Source: Verrucomicrobiales bacterium (GTDB lineage: Bacteria; Verrucomicrobiota; Verrucomicrobiia; Limisphaerales; JAYPXF01). Taken from it: a stretch of DNA of 64,000 nucleotides. Position numbers and translations under genes: made by a program. Below, piece by piece: positions 18,391 through 29,500 of the stretch; positions within the stretch are counted from its first letter, which is position 1, and each line of letters begins with the position of its first letter. Location of the stretch: the NCBI GenBank assembly GCA_002715965.1, contig PBAL01000014.1:62001-126000 (forward strand), given 5' to 3'. The notes beneath the pieces are model-generated. The model was not told where the DNA came from, ran no database searches, and was given only the letters and a program-made list of their open reading frames with translations.

Positions 18391-19329
18391 ATGCCAAAGC
18401 TTCTCATACTCTTGCTGGCAACCCTGTGCACGCTTGGACTTCCAGCCGCGGATTCCAAAACGAAGTCGACCAATCCGAAATCGGCAGGAGACACGCTTCA
18501 AGAGCGGATTCTCGAATCACAGAAAGCCTTCAACCGTCGCGAATACCGCAAGGCCCTCGACATCATCAACTCCGAGTTCGCCAAACTGGGCGAGAACGCG
18601 GAAGTCTACATGTTCCGTGGCACGCTTCACGCCGCGATCGCCAGTGAAGCGGGCGCGTCTGAAGCCGCGATGATGTTCTACGACAAGGCGGTCCAGGATT
18701 TCAGCAAGGTCATCAAACTTTCACCGCACGCGGCCGCGCCGAAACAGTCACGCGGCTACGCCTACCAGGAACGTGGCAGCGCTTATTTCCGAAGTGGGAA
18801 GATCGAGGAATCCATCAAGGACTGGGACAAGTTCATCTCCTTTCATCCACGCCAGGAACCATATCATTGGCAACGCGGCATTGCTCACTATTACGCCGGA
18901 CAATATGAGAAGGGCCGCCAGCAGTTCGAACTGCACCAGACCGTGAATTCCGCGGATGTCGAAAACGCCGTGTTCCATTTTATCTGCACTGCCAAGTCGC
19001 TGGGATTGGAACGGGCCAAGAAAGACTTCATTCCCATCAAGGGTGACCGGCGTGTGCCGATGATGGAGATCCATGGCCTGTTTGCCGGCAGCACGAAGGT
19101 GGAAGATGTCATTGCCGCGGCGGAGAAGGGTGAAGGCCTGCGATTGAACTACCAGCTCTTCTACGCGCACTACTACATCGCCCTCTACTTTGAATCGCAC
19201 GGCGATGACGAGAAGGCGCGCAATCACGTGATGAAGGCTGCTGCATACGCCCCCCTCAGCAACTACATGGGCGATTGCGCGCGCGTTCACAAGATGCTGC
19301 TTCTGCGCAGGGACAAGGCGAAGAAGTAG
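18391..19329 (+). CDS. Secreted TPR-repeat protein
   Basis: 312 residues with a signal peptide (LLILLLATLCTLGLPAA). Tetratricopeptide-like repeats are visible around QKAFNRREYRKALDIIN, FYDKAVQDFSKVIKLSP, AYFRSGKIEESIKDWDKFI and AHYYAGQYEKGRQQFELH, NlpI-like in arrangement. Such proteins act as periplasmic scaffolds; no partner is evident. The start is placed after the truncated DUF1579-like remnant. Confidence 0.8.
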   Translation: MPKLLILLLATLCTLGLPAADSKTKSTNPKSAGDTLQERILESQKAFNRREYRKALDIINSEFAKLGENAEVYMFRGTLHAAIASEAGASEAAMMFYDKAVQDFSKVIKLSPHAAAPKQSRGYAYQERGSAYFRSGKIEESIKDWDKFISFHPRQEPYHWQRGIAHYYAGQYEKGRQQFELHQTVNSADVENAVFHFICTAKSLGLERAKKDFIPIKGDRRVPMMEIHGLFAGSTKVEDVIAAAEKGEGLRLNYQLFYAHYYIALYFESHGDDEKARNHVMKAAAYAPLSNYMGDCARVHKMLLLRRDKAKK

Positions 19330-19399
19330 GCGTTCTTGCCGACCACACTTCACCGATGCACGCGTGACTGGACGGGTTGCTCTTAATCTTTGTCTTCGT

Positions 19400-19434
19400 C
19401 CTTGTCTCAATCTCCCGCCGAGATCGAGACAAGG
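19400..19434. repeat. Hairpin in intergenic region
   Basis: CCTTGTCTC at the left pairs with GAGACAAGG at the right (9 bp), with an inner CTC/GAG extension. No T-run follows, so a terminator role is uncertain. Nothing else is recognised in 19330-19554. Confidence 0.4.
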
Positions 19435-19554
19435 AGTTAAGGCAACGATTAAGAACCAGGCAAACTGTCAGTTCATTGCTGACGGAGTACGAGTTGCAGT
19501 CCACATACGGATTGAACGCACACGTCTCGTCGCTACACTCACCCCACTCTTGAT

Positions 19555-20973
19555 ATGAAGCAGATCGTTGCCATTTTCCTTGTTGCCTTTCTTGCACTCG
19601 CATTTGCGAACACAGCGAGCGCGGCCGAACGGAAGCCCAACATCATTTACATCATGCTGGACGACGCCGGCTACGGCGACCTGAGCTGCTTCGGTCAGAA
19701 GAAGTTCACCACGCCGAACATCGATCGGCTGGCAAAGGAGGGGATGAAATTCACCGATCATTATTCCGGCAGCACGGTTTGCGCGCCGACGCGCTGTGCG
19801 TTGATGACAGGTCTTCACACGGGACATTGCTTCGTTCGCGGCAACAAGGAGGTTCAGCCCGAAGGACAATGGCCGATGCCGGCGGACATCGTAACCATTC
19901 CGCGTCTGCTGAAGAAGGCGGGATACACGACTGGCATGTTTGGCAAGTGGGGCCTGGGCTCGCCCGGATCCAGCAGCGATCCGGTAAAACACTTCGACAC
20001 CTTCTTCGGCTACAACTGCCAGCGTCAGGCGCACACCTACTACCCCGGCCACCTGTGGAGCAACGACGAGAAAGTGCCTCTCGACGGCAACACCTATTCT
20101 GAACACCTCATTCACAACGCCACGCTGAGATTCATACGGGACAACGCGAAAAAGCCCTTCTTCGCCTATGTGCCGATCACCATTCCGCACGCGGCCATGC
20201 ATGCGCCCGAGGAAGACACCGAACCGTGGCGGAAGAAGTTTCCTCAATTTGAGGAAACCACCGGCAGATACGGCAGACACAAGGTGGTGAAGAACCCCAT
20301 CGCGAAATTTGCCGCGATGATGACGCTGATGGATCGCGGCGTGGGTGAAATCGTGCAGTTGCTCAAGGACCTGAAGATCGACAAACACACCGTTGTGATG
20401 TTCACCTCCGACAACGGCCCGCACAAGGAAGGCGGCCACAAGCCGGACTTCTTCGACAGCAACGGTCCGTTGAAAGGATACAAACGTGATCTATACGAGG
20501 GCGGCATTCGCACTCCGCTCATCTGTTGGTGGCCCGGCAAGATCAAGGCGGGATCGAAGAGCGCCCACATCTGCGCGCACTGGGACGTGCTTCCAACGGC
20601 TTGCGACATCGCGGGCGTCAAACCGCCCAAGAATATCGACGGCATCTCCTATCTCCCCACCTTGCTGGGGAAGAAGGACCAGAAGAAACATCAATATCTC
20701 TACTGGGAATTCCACGAGCGCGGAAAGAAACAGGCGGTCCGCATGGGCAACTGGAAAGCCATCCGCCAAAACCTTGCGAAGAACCGCAACGCCCCGATCG
20801 AACTTTACAACCTCGCCCATGACATCGGGGAAGAGAACAATGTTGCCGATCAGAACGCAGATATTGTCGGGCGCGCGAAGCGCTTGTTCAAAACTGCACG
20901 GGTGGAATCCAAGGTATTTACGCTATTCCCGGTAAAGGGCGCGAAGAAGCCAACCAGAAAAAAGAAGCAATAA
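19555..20973 (+). CDS. Secreted type I sulfatase (arylsulfatase family)
   Basis: 472 residues; signal peptide ending ASA. The metal-binding start is PNIIYIMLDDAGYGD. The formylglycine motif is C76-A-P-T-R80 (CxPxR, with Thr in place of the commoner Ser). VMFTSDNGPH and the KGYKRDLYEGGIRTP region of the family follow. Requires a formylglycine-generating enzyme encoded elsewhere. Likely desulfates a carbohydrate or aryl sulfate in the periplasm. Another sulfatase lies at 61693-63162. Confidence 0.93.
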   Translation: MKQIVAIFLVAFLALAFANTASAAERKPNIIYIMLDDAGYGDLSCFGQKKFTTPNIDRLAKEGMKFTDHYSGSTVCAPTRCALMTGLHTGHCFVRGNKEVQPEGQWPMPADIVTIPRLLKKAGYTTGMFGKWGLGSPGSSSDPVKHFDTFFGYNCQRQAHTYYPGHLWSNDEKVPLDGNTYSEHLIHNATLRFIRDNAKKPFFAYVPITIPHAAMHAPEEDTEPWRKKFPQFEETTGRYGRHKVVKNPIAKFAAMMTLMDRGVGEIVQLLKDLKIDKHTVVMFTSDNGPHKEGGHKPDFFDSNGPLKGYKRDLYEGGIRTPLICWWPGKIKAGSKSAHICAHWDVLPTACDIAGVKPPKNIDGISYLPTLLGKKDQKKHQYLYWEFHERGKKQAVRMGNWKAIRQNLAKNRNAPIELYNLAHDIGEENNVADQNADIVGRAKRLFKTARVESKVFTLFPVKGAKKPTRKKKQ

Positions 20974-20998
20974 GATTCGCCGAGAGCACGCCGCGTTC

Positions 20999-21754
20999 AT
21001 GAACGATCGCCGTTACTGGGAAAAAACGGGAAGCAATTACACTGAGGAAGTCTTCAACGTCGCGGCCAATGACCGGCGCGGCATCATTCGTCGGGAAATC
21101 CGCCGGGCTTCGGGAGCATTCGCAGCCGACATGGGATGTGGAATCGGCAATTTCCTGCCCCTGCTCTCTGCCAGGTTTCAACACGTAAACGCCATCGATT
21201 TTTCAGCCGCATGCCTTCGTGAGTGCCGCAGCACCCACGCCACAATCGAAAACGTCAGCTACCTTCGCAAGGATCTTCGCCAAACCACGCGCCACTTCAA
21301 GCCCGTCGATTTCATCCTCAGCGTGAATGCGCTCTTGTCCCCCCGCCTCGCAGATCAACTCGCCATGTTTCATTCTCTGGCGCGTCATCTCAAAAAGAAT
21401 GGGACACTGCTGCTGGTCGTTCCTTCCGTGGAGTCCGCGATGCTGGCAGATCATCGCTTTACTGAATGGTATCTCAGAACGGGAACGAGTCCGGCTCGCG
21501 CTCAGCGAATCGCGAACGGTGCCGAACGCCGGGAGGAATTGGAAATCGCTTCAGATGGCATTGTGAAAATCGCCGGTTCAACCACCAAGCATTACCTCCG
21601 GGAAGAAATCCAACTCCGGCTCGAATCACTGAAGTTCAATGTTCGTTCGATCCGCAAGCTGGATTACGCTTGGGATACCGAGTTTGAAGAGCCTCCCAAG
21701 TGGATGCAGGAACCGTATCCGTGGGACTGGTGCGTCGTCGCGACGAAGGGGTGA
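20999..21754 (+). CDS. Class I SAM-dependent methyltransferase
   Basis: 251 residues. Motif I is ADMGCGIGNFLPLL; the post-I acidic residue is in HVNAIDFSAACL. The later VDFILSVNALLSP and LKKNGTLLLVVPS fit motifs II and III of a Rossmann methyltransferase. Substrate unknown. It starts 25 bp after the sulfatase stop, so the two may be co-transcribed. Confidence 0.85.
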   Translation: MNDRRYWEKTGSNYTEEVFNVAANDRRGIIRREIRRASGAFAADMGCGIGNFLPLLSARFQHVNAIDFSAACLRECRSTHATIENVSYLRKDLRQTTRHFKPVDFILSVNALLSPRLADQLAMFHSLARHLKKNGTLLLVVPSVESAMLADHRFTEWYLRTGTSPARAQRIANGAERREELEIASDGIVKIAGSTTKHYLREEIQLRLESLKFNVRSIRKLDYAWDTEFEEPPKWMQEPYPWDWCVVATKG

Positions 21755-21932
21755 GAGTGGAGCGAGCTATTTGACGTGGATTCCAACACCGGAAACGAGG
21801 GAAAGGACGAGCAGATTTGCTGTGGTTATTTCGTAACGGACCCTGAGTTCGATTACTTCGCCCTCCGTCCAGATTTATGTAAATGACCTGGCTGACAGGA
21901 CGCTAATCGCATGCTCCACCAAAACCCGATGC

Positions 21933-23447
21933 TCACTTCGCGCCGTGGTCTTCCCACGCCAACAGTCCCAGATCGGAACAAAAGGGTGAGGCTGGCAATC
22001 CGGCCGCGTTGTAGAGATTGAATCCCTGTGGTTCGACATCGCAGGCGTAGCGAACGGCCATGGGGTTTGTGACCAACGGACTGGATACGATCACCTCCAT
22101 TCCTTCAATGCGTGCTGTTGCGTCATGCCAGTTTCCCTGGCCGTCCGCGAGCTCGAACCAATCCAGAGCGCCGGAAGTTTCCCTTGCGGACAACACTCCC
22201 GGTTTGTGCCCAACCATCAACCCGTTCGCGTTCGTGAACGAAACCCGAACTTCCCCTCCCACAACGCGATGCCCGGCGTAGCGTGGACCAACGGAATTGG
22301 TGACATCCATCCCATACGTTTTCCCGAGTGCCAACCGCGCCAGACGCCGGCCCACAGAGATCTTGTCGGGAGGATGAATCCCTTCACCCGGAACATCGAT
22401 CGTCACGACCATGCCCGAATGTGGAATGGACTGCGCCAATCGCTGTTCCTCGCGCATACGGATCCATCCGGTCGCCGTTGGGAAACTCGGAAGTTGAACG
22501 TAGTAGAGAGGCAAATCGGCCTGCCTCCATCTTCCGCGCCATCCGTCGGCAAGCGCGGTCATCTTGAAACGGTAATCCCGGGGATCCTCACTCCGACCAC
22601 AGTTGGATTCGGCCTGATACCACAGGAATCCGCGAACACCAAATTCGGTTATCGGAGCCATGCGGGCATTGAAGATGGCACCCGGCCTTCCCTGAGGATT
22701 GCGAACGAATACCCCACCGCGAAGTTTTCTCAGATCCTCCAACTGATCCGAATCCGAAAGCTCGACAATCTTCCGCATGAGCGGGGATGAAAACGCCTCG
22801 CGCGGAATGAACGGCTCAATCGGCTTGCCGCCCCACGAGACATCTATCACCCCGATCGGCACGTTCAACCTCTCATGCATCACCCGCGCGCACACGGAAG
22901 CGACGGCCGACATGCGTCCGACGCTTTCGGGTGAAATCGGCACCCAGGAGCCCACCATGAGATCGATGGCCCCGGCCTTGCGATTCATGAGGACGGGATC
23001 GTTCACGCGGCGCATCCGGATGGCAGGGTATTCGGCCGTGCTGATCCAGTCTTCCGCATCGGGAAGCCCCCGCTTCATGGCGTTCACGGTGAAGCCCATG
23101 TTGGATTGTCCGGCGGCCAGCCACACTTCCCCGACGAGAACGTCGCCGGCTGCATCCACCACCTCGTCGCCGTTCAGCAGTTCCAGCCGGCGTCCGGTGG
23201 AGCTCGCCTTCGCGGCAGGAAGGCGTGCGGACCAACGACCGGTGGATTCAATCTTGCATGGAACTGTCGTGATTGCGAAACGGACATAAAGTTTGTCACC
23301 GGTCCGTGCGCCGAATCCCCAGACCTTGATCCCACGATCGCGCTGGATGACCATGTGATCGGAGAAGACGGTGGCAAAGCGGGGGGCGGCCTGCACGGAA
23401 GAAGCGAGCAGGAGAACCAGAAGACCAAGCGATCGCGCGAAGGACAT
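21933..23447 (-). CDS. Secreted sialate O-acetylesterase-type SGNH hydrolase
   Basis: 504 residues from ATG 23447 with signal peptide (LGLLVLLLASSVQA). The mature start, RFATVFSDHMVIQRD, is the family signature. The block I serine is in WLAAGQSNM, and RGFLWYQAESN is the conserved second block. An N-terminal extension in the same frame has no family pattern and was dropped. Acts on O-acetyl groups of sialic acid or plant/algal polysaccharides. It diverges from the pectate lyase gene, fitting a role in pectin or xylan de-esterification. Confidence 0.88.
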   Translation of the reverse strand: MSFARSLGLLVLLLASSVQAAPRFATVFSDHMVIQRDRGIKVWGFGARTGDKLYVRFAITTVPCKIESTGRWSARLPAAKASSTGRRLELLNGDEVVDAAGDVLVGEVWLAAGQSNMGFTVNAMKRGLPDAEDWISTAEYPAIRMRRVNDPVLMNRKAGAIDLMVGSWVPISPESVGRMSAVASVCARVMHERLNVPIGVIDVSWGGKPIEPFIPREAFSSPLMRKIVELSDSDQLEDLRKLRGGVFVRNPQGRPGAIFNARMAPITEFGVRGFLWYQAESNCGRSEDPRDYRFKMTALADGWRGRWRQADLPLYYVQLPSFPTATGWIRMREEQRLAQSIPHSGMVVTIDVPGEGIHPPDKISVGRRLARLALGKTYGMDVTNSVGPRYAGHRVVGGEVRVSFTNANGLMVGHKPGVLSARETSGALDWFELADGQGNWHDATARIEGMEVIVSSPLVTNPMAVRYACDVEPQGFNLYNAAGLPASPFCSDLGLLAWEDHGAK

Positions 23448-23578
23448 GACCGATGAACGCGCGCTGCCCGATGGTTTGTCAATTCTGGTCAGCGAGGTGG
23501 TTCGAATTCGTGCCTTCGATTCATGCGCGTCATCGCTACTTGATTCCGCGACGAAACCACTTACAAACGGAACCCATA

Positions 23579-25009
23579 ATGAAATCCCGATTCCTGTCAC
23601 TTCTCCTGCTCCTGCCGCTTTCTTCATCGGCGCCCGCTCAGACGGCGGACCAGCGCGACGCTGCCCGCGCACTGCGCAAGGTGGTTTCGTTCCACCGGAA
23701 GAACATCGGACACCAAGGCGCATACCTGTGGACTTACGCGGCCGATCTTTCGTCGCAGGAAGGCGAAGGCAAGGCCAACAAGACCAGCGGATGGACACAG
23801 CCGCCAGGCACACCGTTCGTGGGTGAAGCCTACTTGAAGGCCTGGCGTTTGAGTGGCGATCGCAGTTGCCTGGAGGCGGCTGTCGAGTGCGCACACGCCT
23901 TGGTGAAGGCGCAATTGAAATCCGGCGGCTGGTCGTCCCACTTCGATCTTGGTCCGGAAGGCTCACGTCGATACACCTACCGCAGGGATGGAGCCAAGGC
24001 CGGCAAACGAAACCTCACGACGTTCGATGACGACAAAAGCCAATCCGCTTTGGAACTGCTGATGCACGTGGATGAAGAACTGAAGTTTCGGGATCCCAAG
24101 ATTCGCGAAGCCGTCGAGTATGCCCTCAAGCACATGCTCGCCGCGCAATACCCGAACGGTGCCTGGCCCCAGCAATACGTCGAACCACCCAACCCATCGG
24201 AATTCCCGGTGAAAAAAGCCTCTTACCCGAACACCTGGTCTCGCAAGTACGAAGGCAAGAAGTATATCAGCCACTACACCTTAAACGACAACAACATGTC
24301 CAACATCATCGACATGATGATTGAGGCCTGGCGCATCTACGGCCGCAAGGACTGCCTCAATGCCGCGCTCAAGACCGGTGATTTCTTCGTGTTGGCCCAG
24401 ATGCCCGATCCACAGCCCGGCTGGGCGCAACAATACGATCGGGACATGCACCCCGCTTGGGCCCGAAAGTTTGAGCCCGCAGCGGTGACCGGTGGCGAAT
24501 CCCAGGCCGTCATGAAATCGCTGATCAGCCTGTATCGGCAGACCGGTGAGAGCCGCTTCCTGAAACCCCTTCCGCGTGCGCTTGCCTACTATCGGAAATC
24601 AGAACTGCCAGGCGGCAAACTCGCCCGCTTCTACGAGTTGAACTCCAACAAGCCGCTGTACTTCACCAAGGATTATCAGCTGACCTACAGTGATTCGGAC
24701 ATGCCGACGCATTACAGTTTCAAAGTCAGTTCGGGTCTCGATTCGATCGAGCGTTCCTACCAAATGGCCCTTCGCTTGAATCCCGGAGAGTTCAATCCCG
24801 ACCATCGTTTGGTTCGCCCAGACCGGCTTCGTAGCAATGTGATCAAGCGTGGAAAGAATGTGATGGAGTCACTCGATTCGCGTGGTGCCTGGGTGGAGAA
24901 AGGATCGCTTCGCCATGACAAGGGCAGCAGTGGCAATCGCATCATCTCGATGCGGACGTTCGCGAAGAACCTCGAACATCTTGCCACGCTCGCTGGGGCC
25001 AAGCGCTGA
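23579..25009 (+). CDS. Secreted pectate lyase (Pec_lyase family, PL10-like)
   Basis: 476 residues from ATG 23579, with signal peptide MKSRFLSLLLLLPLSSSAPAQ. Alpha-toroid-type repeats are visible (WTQPPGTPFVGEAYLKAW, LVKAQLKSGGWSSHF, AAQYPNGAWPQQY), as found in Pfam Pec_lyase proteins. It would cleave polygalacturonate in the periplasm or outside. The reading upstream to 23453 was rejected because the signal peptide starts here. Next to an O-acetylesterase and an MFS carrier, it forms a small pectin-type utilisation group. Confidence 0.82.
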   Translation: MKSRFLSLLLLLPLSSSAPAQTADQRDAARALRKVVSFHRKNIGHQGAYLWTYAADLSSQEGEGKANKTSGWTQPPGTPFVGEAYLKAWRLSGDRSCLEAAVECAHALVKAQLKSGGWSSHFDLGPEGSRRYTYRRDGAKAGKRNLTTFDDDKSQSALELLMHVDEELKFRDPKIREAVEYALKHMLAAQYPNGAWPQQYVEPPNPSEFPVKKASYPNTWSRKYEGKKYISHYTLNDNNMSNIIDMMIEAWRIYGRKDCLNAALKTGDFFVLAQMPDPQPGWAQQYDRDMHPAWARKFEPAAVTGGESQAVMKSLISLYRQTGESRFLKPLPRALAYYRKSELPGGKLARFYELNSNKPLYFTKDYQLTYSDSDMPTHYSFKVSSGLDSIERSYQMALRLNPGEFNPDHRLVRPDRLRSNVIKRGKNVMESLDSRGAWVEKGSLRHDKGSSGNRIISMRTFAKNLEHLATLAGAKR

Positions 25010-25152
25010 TCGGACAGAACGCTCACTCCGCGTTCCGACTGCAACATCGTCCCACAACTGTTTCGTTGACAGTGCAACCGTGATGTTTAGCGTCCTGCGC
25101 ATTCACCGACAACTGCGGATGGGTGCATTCGTGTCAAAGACCTGAATTATTT

Positions 25153-26520
25153 ATGAGCGAAGAAAAGAACCTGAAGTGGAACGAGGGAATCACCGGCTAC
25201 CAATGGCTGGTCCTGGTCGTGTGTTCGGCTGGCTGGATGTTTGACATCTTTGAAGGACAGATCTTCGTGGCGAGCATGCGCGACGCCATGCCCCAGCTGC
25301 TTGGCGGGGTTTCCGCGGATGATCCCAAGGTTGCAATGTGGAACCAGTATTCCTTCGCCTCGTTCCTGATCGGCGGCGCGGTCGGCGGAGTTTACTTCGG
25401 CTGGTTGAGCGACAAATGGGGAAGATCCAAGACGATGATCGTCACCATTCTGTTCTACTCATTGTTCACCTGTGTGACCGCGCTCGCGACCGAGCCGTGG
25501 CACATGGTCGTGCTTCGCTTCCTGGTTGCGATGGGCGTCGGGGGCGAGTGGGCCGTCGCCAGTGCGATGGTCTCCGAAGTCATGCCCAAGCGTTCGCGAC
25601 CGGTGATGAGTTCGATTTTCCACGCTTCAAGCGTGGGTGGAACGTTGCTGGCTGCCGCAGTGGGTTACTTCATCCTCGCACCTCAGGTATGGGGCGACAA
25701 AACTTGGAAGCTCGGGTTCCTCATCGGTGTCGTGCCCGCCCTGTTGATCCTGGTCATCCGCTGGAAGATGCACGAACCGGATCAATGGAAGAAAGCTCAG
25801 GAACGAGCCGCGCAGGACAAGTCCCAGGCCACGGGCAAGATGGGCGAACTGTTCAAAGGAGCAAACCTGCGTGCGACGATGGTCGGCGTGACGCTGGCCA
25901 CTATTGGCCTGATCACCTTCTGGGGCTGCCACATTTACGGGAAGAACGCCTTGCTGCGTCACGCCCAGTCAACCGCATTGACAGCCGAGAGCGTTGCCGC
26001 GGACGCGGACAAGGCAGTGAAACAGGCCGCGTTCAAAAAACACTCGGATACCATCAAGAAGGCCGAGATGACGAGCATGACGCTGAATACAATCGGTGGC
26101 GGTCTTGGTCTCGTGCTGTTTGGTTGGATTTCAAACCGCCTCGGTCGGCGTGGTGCATTCGTGTTCTATCACGCCGGGGCTGCGATCATGGTGGCTGTGT
26201 TGTTCCTCTGGTTGATTCCCTCCGGCGCCTCGTACACACAACTTGCGATTGCTCTGCCAATCTTCGGCTTCCTGACGCTCGGAATGCACGCGGGCTATGC
26301 AGTGTACTTTCCGGAGTTATATCATACAAAATTGCGAGGCACGGGCACGGGCTTCTGTTTCAACATGGGCCGCATCGGCTCCGCTGTCTACCTGCTGGTT
26401 TCCGCAAAGCTGGCTCTCGCCCCACAGCAAGCCGCGATCTACATGGTTCCCATCTACATTGTCGGCTGCGTGGTTGCAATGATGGGACCGGAGACCCGGG
26501 GAGAGGAATTGCCGGAATAA
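25153..26520 (+). CDS. MFS transporter (sugar acid/sialate-type)
   Basis: 455 residues, about 12 membrane segments. The start, TGYQWLVLVVCSAGWMFDIFEGQIF, and motif A (GWLSDKWGRSKTMI) are typical of the MFS branch that includes sialic acid and sugar-acid/proton symporters. A charged cytoplasmic loop sits in the middle, with extra helical residues (AESVAADADKAVKQAAFKK). Likely imports uronates or similar acids released by the neighbouring lyase; the substrate is an inference. Confidence 0.85.
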   Translation: MSEEKNLKWNEGITGYQWLVLVVCSAGWMFDIFEGQIFVASMRDAMPQLLGGVSADDPKVAMWNQYSFASFLIGGAVGGVYFGWLSDKWGRSKTMIVTILFYSLFTCVTALATEPWHMVVLRFLVAMGVGGEWAVASAMVSEVMPKRSRPVMSSIFHASSVGGTLLAAAVGYFILAPQVWGDKTWKLGFLIGVVPALLILVIRWKMHEPDQWKKAQERAAQDKSQATGKMGELFKGANLRATMVGVTLATIGLITFWGCHIYGKNALLRHAQSTALTAESVAADADKAVKQAAFKKHSDTIKKAEMTSMTLNTIGGGLGLVLFGWISNRLGRRGAFVFYHAGAAIMVAVLFLWLIPSGASYTQLAIALPIFGFLTLGMHAGYAVYFPELYHTKLRGTGTGFCFNMGRIGSAVYLLVSAKLALAPQQAAIYMVPIYIVGCVVAMMGPETRGEELPE

Positions 26521-26523
26521 TTG

Positions 26524-29500
26524 CTATTCCGCGCCGGCCGGCTTCGACTCGCGCAACACACCCTCGGGAAGTTCCAGCTTGTCCGGACGCCCGCCGTTTC
26601 TCAGCGTGCGTGCATTGTAGGCCTGGCGTTTCGCGGAGACGACCTGCCAGGTCTTCTTGCGCTCGTCGAACTGGATCTCTTGGATGTAGACCCGCTCTCC
26701 CACTGCATCAGCAAAAAACGGCCGCAAGGGTTGCCAGCCTTGGAGGGGCATCTGTCCACCGCCGGTCTGCAGGTTGGCGCCGTTGATGGCGCGGACCTGG
26801 TAGACGTTGTTGGTGAACACCGGGTCGATGAAGATGGGTTCGATCTTCGGCGCCTGAAATGGGTCGATGTTGCGTTCGCTGATGGTGGTGGTCATTGGTG
26901 TGCGGCCGATGAGTTCGCCGTGGGCGTAAATCGCGTATTGTTGGACGCCGGAATCAGCATCGTCCACCGGTGCCCAGGTGAGCGTGTTGCCGAGACGGGA
27001 GTTCTTTACCGCGACGACCTTCACCTCAGGCGGGGGCGTGGTGTCGAGCGGTTCTGTGCTGGATTCGAGAGTGATGCTCTTGAAGCGGTCGGCGTCCATC
27101 ACCATCATTGCACCTTTCTTCACGTCGGCATTGGAAAAGGCAGATAGGAACACGAGGCTGCTGTACGGCACATCGATCGCGCCGTCTTTGCTGATGACAT
27201 GATCGGCGACAATCGGGGTCTTGGGCGAGATGAGCGCCTTTTCACAGCCAGCAATCTTGCTGTGCGAAATCATCGAGATGCCGTCCATAAAAACGCCAAA
27301 GGGAGAGTGTGCGAACTCGACGTTCTGAATATCGAGGTGGCTCATGGCGACGATCGCCCGGCCGGCGACCTGGACGACGGGCGCACCGACATCCGGTTTT
27401 CCGATGTTGGTAAACTTGCAGTTTTGAATCAGGTGCGACTTCCCGCCGGTCAGGCGGATGCCCTGCCCGGATTCCTCAAACGTGCAGTTATGAATGCCCA
27501 CCAATCCGCTGGCCAGTTCCTTCATGTTCAGATCCACGCAGGCGTTGCGGATGTCCTTGAAAAGGCAGTTCACCAGATTGAGTCGAAGAATCTCAATTCC
27601 CGGAGCCCGACCGCGTGAACTCCACCAATACTCGCGGCCCTTGAACTTGCCCTGGATGAAGCCGTTCTTGGCACCGACGAATTCACAATCCTGATAAACC
27701 TGATCTTGGATCGCGTGCACGTTGATGCCCGCCTGCTCCTGGTCCTTGAATCGTGTGCGCAAAAAGATCGCGTTGGCGGTGTTCGTCAATCCGCCGGAAC
27801 CGGATTGGCTATTGTAGCCGAAGGTCCCGCCCTTCACCGTGACGTTGATCAGGCCCTTGCAATCGCGTTGCGAGCAGTCGGTCTTGGCTGGCCATTCGAG
27901 GACGGTCTTTTCCATTCCCGCGCCGAATACGAGGCCGTTGGTGATGGGCCGGTCGAACTTGTAATCCCCCTCACCGAGGAACACGTAACGACCGGCGTCC
28001 AACGCGCTGTGAATCTCGTTACCGGATTTGCCGGTGAAGTCCTCAAATGGTTTGCCATCCAGTTCCGGCGGATGTGCGCGGGGATCCTGGAGCGGAATGA
28101 AAACGGGTTGCGCCATATTGGGCCCCAGACGCGGGTAGTGCTTGGTGAGATTCGTTGCGCTACATTTCGCCTCAGGGGCTGCGCGGTAGCTCCAGTCGAG
28201 TCGGAAGACGCGGACCGGATGGGCGAGATTGGCGCGGATGCCAACCGATTCAGCCGCCCATTCCTCGATGAAGGGATCACGAACGACGATGCCGTCTCCA
28301 TAGTGCAGGCCGGGAAGGCCGGTTCGGGGACCGACGCTCCAGTTCAGCAAATTGCCGACGCCGATCAGTCGATTGCGTTGTCCGGCGATACGAGCAGCCG
28401 CACCGCGGAAGGGGGCGTTGATGTGATCGTGCCCCCATTCGGTGTGACCGGCGTATTGAAGCTTGTTGGGCTTGCGGTAGTAGCCGGCGTTGGAAGCGCT
28501 GCCGCGACCGGAGAACGCCGTTGCCAGCAGCGCGCAATCGATGCCGTAGTCGATTTCGATAAGCGGATCTGACCAGGTGTTCAGGTGTGTGCTCGCCTGT
28601 GCAAAGGTCACTCCGGCGCCGCGAACCACATGGAAGGGAATCCAGGCCGTCTGTCCCACGGACACGGGTGAAACGAAGTAGGTGTTGTAGCCCGGCGCAT
28701 TCGTATCGACAGAATGAAGCTGGAAGGTCGGATGCCAGAACATGTCCCAGCGTCGCTTCTCGGGTTCAACGGGAGAAACCAATGGCTTGTGAAAGGTCAC
28801 ACCACGCACGAACCCAGTCAATCTGACCTGCGGTCCGGAAGCACCATCGGCAGGGTCGATAGTCTCACCACCGTAATAGAATGACACCGCGTCCGAGTGC
28901 TTGAGACGCATCTGCGGACTGTGTGATCGATAGAAGGCGCACCGTTCGATGATCCCGGTGTGCTGGATGAACTTCATCGGCTTGTGCCAGAAGAACTGGC
29001 AGTCAACGAGGTCGGCCTTTACATCCCAAGTGCTTGCCCCGCCGATGAACTGGATGTTGGTGAGGGGGTGGTCGATGATGAGCGACTCGACGCGTCCGCG
29101 ATCAAAGACGACCGCCGAACCCGGCTTGGCTGCGGCCACGGCATCCTGCGCAGAAGGAAACTTCGACACGTGATGCACTTCGGAGGGATCGAGATCCCCA
29201 AGCGCCGGACCGGGAGGAACTTCGTAGGGCAATGGCGGGGGGGCGTCGTTGGCAACGAATCCCACGGGAGGCGCGACCTTTACCAGTTCCTGCGGGACGG
29301 CCGGCGGAGGTGGAGGGGGCGCAGCAACGGTCTTCTTCTTGGCGGGTGCGAACAGGGAGTAAAAGAAATAACCGGTGAAACCAAGCGCGATACACCATCC
29401 GACGATCGGAAGGATCGGAAGCGTGATCACAATCTTCTTCTTCCTGGGACCGGCCTCGCGTTCGATGTCCGCGAAACTCGGACCGGCAGCCACTTTTTTC

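Noticed and set aside
21933-23966. N-terminally extended O-acetylesterase (677 codons)
   Set aside because: A signal peptide begins at the ATG at 23447; the extra 173 residues overlap the divergent pectate lyase gene and lack family features.
25066-25071. TTGACA upstream of the MFS gene as a promoter
   Set aside because: No acceptable -10 hexamer at 15-19 bp spacing.
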